Source: Methanocellales archaeon
GTDB lineage: Archaea > Halobacteriota > UBA148
Assembly: GCA_030019435.1 (NCBI GenBank)
Contig: JASEEV010000016.1
Coordinates: 1-36,438 of the forward strand
DNA length: 36,438 nucleotides
Reading direction: 5' to 3'
Every line of letters begins with the position of its first letter. Within the stretch, counting starts at the first letter, position 1. This document shows positions 34,079 through 36,438 of this stretch, piece after piece. The notes under the pieces are model-generated. The model was not told where the DNA came from, searched no databases, and saw only the letters and a list, made by a program, of their open reading frames with translations. A program made the position numbers and the translations under genes.

Positions 34079-35305
34079 CTAATAAAGTGGAAATTGCTTA
34101 CACATTTCCTCTACTTCTTTTTTGACCTTTCGGCGTATCATCTCGTTATCAATGTCTGATAGCACTGTACTGATCATGTCCGCTATTTTTCTCATCTCAT
34201 CCTCTTTCATACCCCTTGTCGTCACTGCAGGCGTGCCTATCCGTATACCAGAAGTGATGAACGGACTTTTGGGATCAAATGGGATGGTGTTCTTGTTCAC
34301 GATGATGTTAACCGTGCTCAAGGCATCTTCAGCCTCTTTACCTGTTATCCCATTGCTGGTCAGATCTACCAGCACCAGATGAGTATCAGTTCCGCCTGAG
34401 ACCAAATCAAATCCATTGTTCATCAGCTCATCAGCCAATGCCTTTGCATTCTTGACGATCTGTTTTTGGTAGTCTACGAACTCTGAATTCATCGCCTCTT
34501 TGAACGTCACAGCTTTGGCAGCGATGGAATGCATCAACGGACCACCTTGGATTCCTGGAAAAACCATCTTGTCTATTGCATTGGCATATTCTTTCTTGCA
34601 AAGAATGAAGCCACCGCGAGCGCCGCGCAAGGTCTTATGAGTGGTGCTCGTGACAAAATGCGCATATGGCACTGGACTCTGATGCAGTCCTGCCACAACC
34701 AATCCCGCGATATGAGCCATGTCAGCCATTAAGTACGCACCGATAGTATCAGCTATTTCTCTGAAGGCAGCAAAATCTATCTCCCTTGGGTATGCGCTAG
34801 CACCTACCACGATCATCTTGGGTTTGTGTCTTTTTGCGAGTTCTCCTACATCGTCATAGTTGATCATTTGCGTCTCCTTATCTACACCATAGGGGACGAC
34901 GTTAAAGAACTTCCCTGAAAAGCTCGCAGGGCTTCCATGTGTTAGATGACCGCCATGCGATAACTCCATCCCCATGATGGTGTCGCCGACATTTAGCATG
35001 GCGAAGTAAACGGCCATGTTTGCTTGCGATCCGGAGTGCGGTTGGACATTCGCATGTTCAGCACCAAAAATCTTCTTAGCTCTCTCGATAGCCAAGTTCT
35101 CCACGACGTCCATGTATTCACAGCCACCATAGTATCGCCGCGATGGATAGCCTTCTGCATACTTGTTCGTCATGACGGAGCCTTGTGCCTCTAAAACTGC
35201 CTCGCTAACAAAGTTTTCAGCGGCGATCAACTCTAATCCAGACTTTTCCCTTTTCTTTTCCTGCATAATGGCTCTTGCCACTTCTGGATCAACGTCGCTT
35301 AGCAT
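34079..35305 (-). CDS. glyA: Serine hydroxymethyltransferase GlyA
   Basis: About 408 residues. The PLP lysine is in [66 protein letters not shown] and [10 protein letters not shown] are conserved. It interconverts serine and glycine with methylene transfer to H4F (or H4MPT in some archaea). I start at ATG 35305, 6 bp after GGTGA; ATG 35311 abuts that site directly. It is the first gene of the seven-gene C1 operon. A TATA-like ATAAGTAATAA lies about 25-40 bp upstream. Confidence 0.95.
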   Translation of the reverse strand: MLSDVDPEVARAIMQEKKREKSGLELIAAENFVSEAVLEAQGSVMTNKYAEGYPSRRYYGGCEYMDVVENLAIERAKKIFGAEHANVQPHSGSQANMAVYFAMLNVGDTIMGMELSHGGHLTHGSPASFSGKFFNVVPYGVDKETQMINYDDVGELAKRHKPKMIVVGASAYPREIDFAAFREIADTIGAYLMADMAHIAGLVVAGLHQSPVPYAHFVTSTTHKTLRGARGGFILCKKEYANAIDKMVFPGIQGGPLMHSIAAKAVTFKEAMNSEFVDYQKQIVKNAKALADELMNNGFDLVSGGTDTHLVLVDLTSNGITGKEAEDALSTVNIIVNKNTIPFDPKSPFITSGIRIGTPAVTTRGMKEDEMRKIADMISTVLSDIDNEMIRRKVKKEVEEMCKQFPLY

Positions 35306-35360
35306 TGTCATTCACCTTACACTCATTCTTACCCTTATTACTTATCTCTTCTCACCGCAT

Positions 35361-35768
35361 CTAATAATCGCTGGGCGCTAGAAGTGTTATCTCGTCTATC
35401 TCGCTTAACTTCACGTCATTGCTGATGAATATATCAACACCTTTCTGTAGAGCTGTTGCAAGATGGATTGCATCTAACGAGTCCAAATTATGTTTTTTGA
35501 ATCGATCGGTGGCAACGAGCATTGTGGACATTGTGACTGAAACGAACTCAATTGGCAGTGCTAGAATCCCCCTAACTGCATTAACAGCGGTAGCAACGTC
35601 TTTCTCCCCTCTCACGACGTGAAGAACTTCAGCTAAACTAACCACGGATGTCACTGCTTCCAGTTTTCCATCCCTAATATCTGCCAAGATGTTTTTACAG
35701 TGCAACCCAAACGTTGGATGCTTTGTCATCGGATAGATAAAGATGTTGGTGTCGATATAGGCTCTCAC
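35361..35768 (-). CDS. vapC: VapC-type PIN toxin
   Basis: 135 residues. PIN acidic residues: MRAYIDTNIFIYPM (Asp6), SLAEVLHVV (Glu), LDAIHLATAL (Asp) and ISNDVKLSEI (Asp), a complete active site. It is a probable tRNA/rRNA-cleaving toxin. The GTG start at 35768 overlaps the antitoxin stop (GTGA). It is followed by the glyA promoter and is unrelated to the C1 cluster. Confidence 0.9.
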   Translation of the reverse strand: MRAYIDTNIFIYPMTKHPTFGLHCKNILADIRDGKLEAVTSVVSLAEVLHVVRGEKDVATAVNAVRGILALPIEFVSVTMSTMLVATDRFKKHNLDSLDAIHLATALQKGVDIFISNDVKLSEIDEITLLAPSDY

Positions 35769-36016
35769 TTGGCTTCCCTCGATGCACGTTCCATCATTTC
35801 TCTTCTAGCTTTGCGCACAAGCTCAACTGCCTCTTTCTTACTCGGAGCCAGTCCCCAGAGAAACTTTACTGGATCCTTGATTTTGGGCTTCACAAACATC
35901 ACGATCTTATCGTCTTCTCGCGTAAACTGAACTTCATCTCCTCTCTTGATACCGATCTCCTTTCTGATATCCTTGGGAATGGTCACTTGATATTTCTCTG
36001 TCACCTTAGAAGACAT
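35765..36016 (-). CDS. vapB: AbrB/SpoVT-type VapB antitoxin
   Basis: 83 residues from ATG 36016 (alternatives ATG 36022 and GTG 36031). The N-terminal swapped-hairpin barrel is clear: SSKVTEKYQVTIPKDIRKEI, then RGDEVQFTREDDKIVMF. The C-terminal tail (KKEAVELVRKARREMMER) is the likely toxin-binding helix. It should bind the palindrome upstream and repress its own operon. Confidence 0.9.
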   Translation of the reverse strand: MSSKVTEKYQVTIPKDIRKEIGIKRGDEVQFTREDDKIVMFVKPKIKDPVKFLWGLAPSKKEAVELVRKARREMMERASREAK

Positions 36017-36036
36017 AGCCATACCTATCACCTAAT

Positions 36037-36051
36037 GCATACTTAGTATGC
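36037..36051. promoter_or_regulatory. Palindromic operator candidate upstream of vapBC
   Basis: GCATACT-T-AGTATGC is a perfect 7-bp inverted repeat about one base. CATACTTA (36038-36045) recurs directly at 36056-36063. A TATA-like minus-strand TTAAGTAT overlaps the outer copy, so a bound VapB would block initiation. Confidence 0.6.
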
Positions 36052-36091
36052 TCCCCATACTTAAGATTTCCCATCAAGAAAGTTGCATAAA

Positions 36092-36438
36092 TCATGTGCC
36101 ATGCTGCCTTTCCCACTCCTCTAATGGAATGCTGTATTTTTGCTCGATCTCCCTTCTAAAAGTCGGACCAGAGTTGTATGCGCAGAACGGTATGATCCTT
36201 CGTTTTGGATCGGGCGTGGCATAATGAATTACGCACCGCTTAACACGTTCTATGTCATAATTGTAAGAATCCTGGAAGTGCATTGCTCCGATGAACAGAG
36301 CATTTAAGTGAAATTCTCCCAATGACTTGTAGTCTTGTTTTTTCAATACCTGTCTAAGCGTTTTCCCGAGGTGCACGTTTTTTGGCTGTCTATCTTCATG
36401 GACGCAGCTGTTTATCGCTTTCAGACCTCTCATCATGG
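36092..36438 (-). CDS. C-terminal part of a radical SAM protein (Tes/MJ0619-like family, tentative)
   Basis: About 115 residues are visible; the frame runs off the right edge, so the N-terminal radical-SAM core is outside the window. FHLNALFIGAMHFQDSYNYD, KRCVIHYATPD and RIIPFCAYNSGPTFRREIE resemble the C-terminal region of archaeal radical SAM proteins related to tetraether lipid synthase and MJ0619. The cysteines in KRCVIHY and PFCAY may bind a second Fe-S cluster. This assignment is from memory of the motif and should be held loosely until the N-terminus is seen. Confidence 0.5.
   Translation of the reverse strand, partial: MMRGLKAINSCVHEDRQPKNVHLGKTLRQVLKKQDYKSLGEFHLNALFIGAMHFQDSYNYDIERVKRCVIHYATPDPKRRIIPFCAYNSGPTFRREIEQKYSIPLEEWERQHGT

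Overview
This window is archaeal. It has a WtpABC-type tungstate/molybdate transporter, an Sm-like protein, an archaeal Clp1-type RNA kinase, a CofE-like F420 enzyme, TATA-box promoters with short leaders, and tRNAs without encoded CCA. It also carries MetV/MetF and a large tetrahydrofolate-type C1 cluster. That mix is known from Methanosarcina and from lineages that use MetF in place of Mer (ANME-1 and Syntropharchaeia relatives). I suspect a member of that broad group (Halobacteriota), but the window alone does not fix the taxon. Gene density is very high. Many neighbours overlap by ATGA or GTGA, and all five convergent protein-gene pairs downstream of the cytochrome/glycosyltransferase junction overlap at their 3' ends.

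Layout. 1-1484: the end of a cytochrome b subunit, a compact hairpin/U-tract terminator, and a convergent glycosyltransferase. 1563-9352: the Mo/W module. mobA faces a minus-strand transporter operon, wtpA-wtpB-wtpC-modE, and a minus-strand cofactor operon, moaA-moaD-moaE-moaB-moeA-mobB. A 24-bp ModE-type operator sits just downstream of a TATA element in front of wtpA, and a second copy sits in front of moaA. I read this as one ModE regulon controlling both uptake and pterin cofactor synthesis. 9354-14501: the NiFe-hydrogenase maturation module. hypF diverges from hypC-hypA-hypB-hypE-protease across a short bidirectional promoter with a palindrome. No hydrogenase structural genes, hypD or moaC are present.

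14487-19367: a nucleic-acid-processing neighbourhood. It holds an unfamiliar HhH plus MCM-like AAA+ protein, DUF488, a Clp1-type polynucleotide kinase, a frameshifted MJ0936-like phosphodiesterase, tRNA-Glu, and a metallo-beta-lactamase nuclease-like protein. 19345-22880: DUF116, a SudBA/NfnAB-type ferredoxin:NADP oxidoreductase whose first subunit appears to start at an AUA codon, and a HhH-GPD DNA glycosylase. 22891-27123: an antitoxin/PIN pair, an OB-HD nuclease, a MetE-like methyltransferase, a LOG-like protein, a SANT-like DNA-binding protein, an Sm protein, a 33-residue RCKP rubredoxin-like protein, and tRNA-Gln.

27559-35311: the C1 cluster. metV-metF faces a seven-gene operon: glyA-folD-5-formylTHF cycloligase-purN-purH(AICAR transformylase only)-dihydropteroate synthase-cofE-like. 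Together these could make serine/glycine-derived methylene-C1, convert it to methenyl/formyl-C1 for purines or to methyl-C1, and help make or modify the pterin carrier. The window ends with a VapBC pair that has a near-perfect palindromic operator candidate, and with the C-terminus of a radical-SAM-type protein.

The most notable points are the two matching ModE operators, the AUA start of sudB, the HhH/MCM-like AAA+ protein, the dihydropteroate synthase with its accessory domain at the C-terminus instead of the N-terminus, and the CofE paralogue with a changed motif inside a folate operon.
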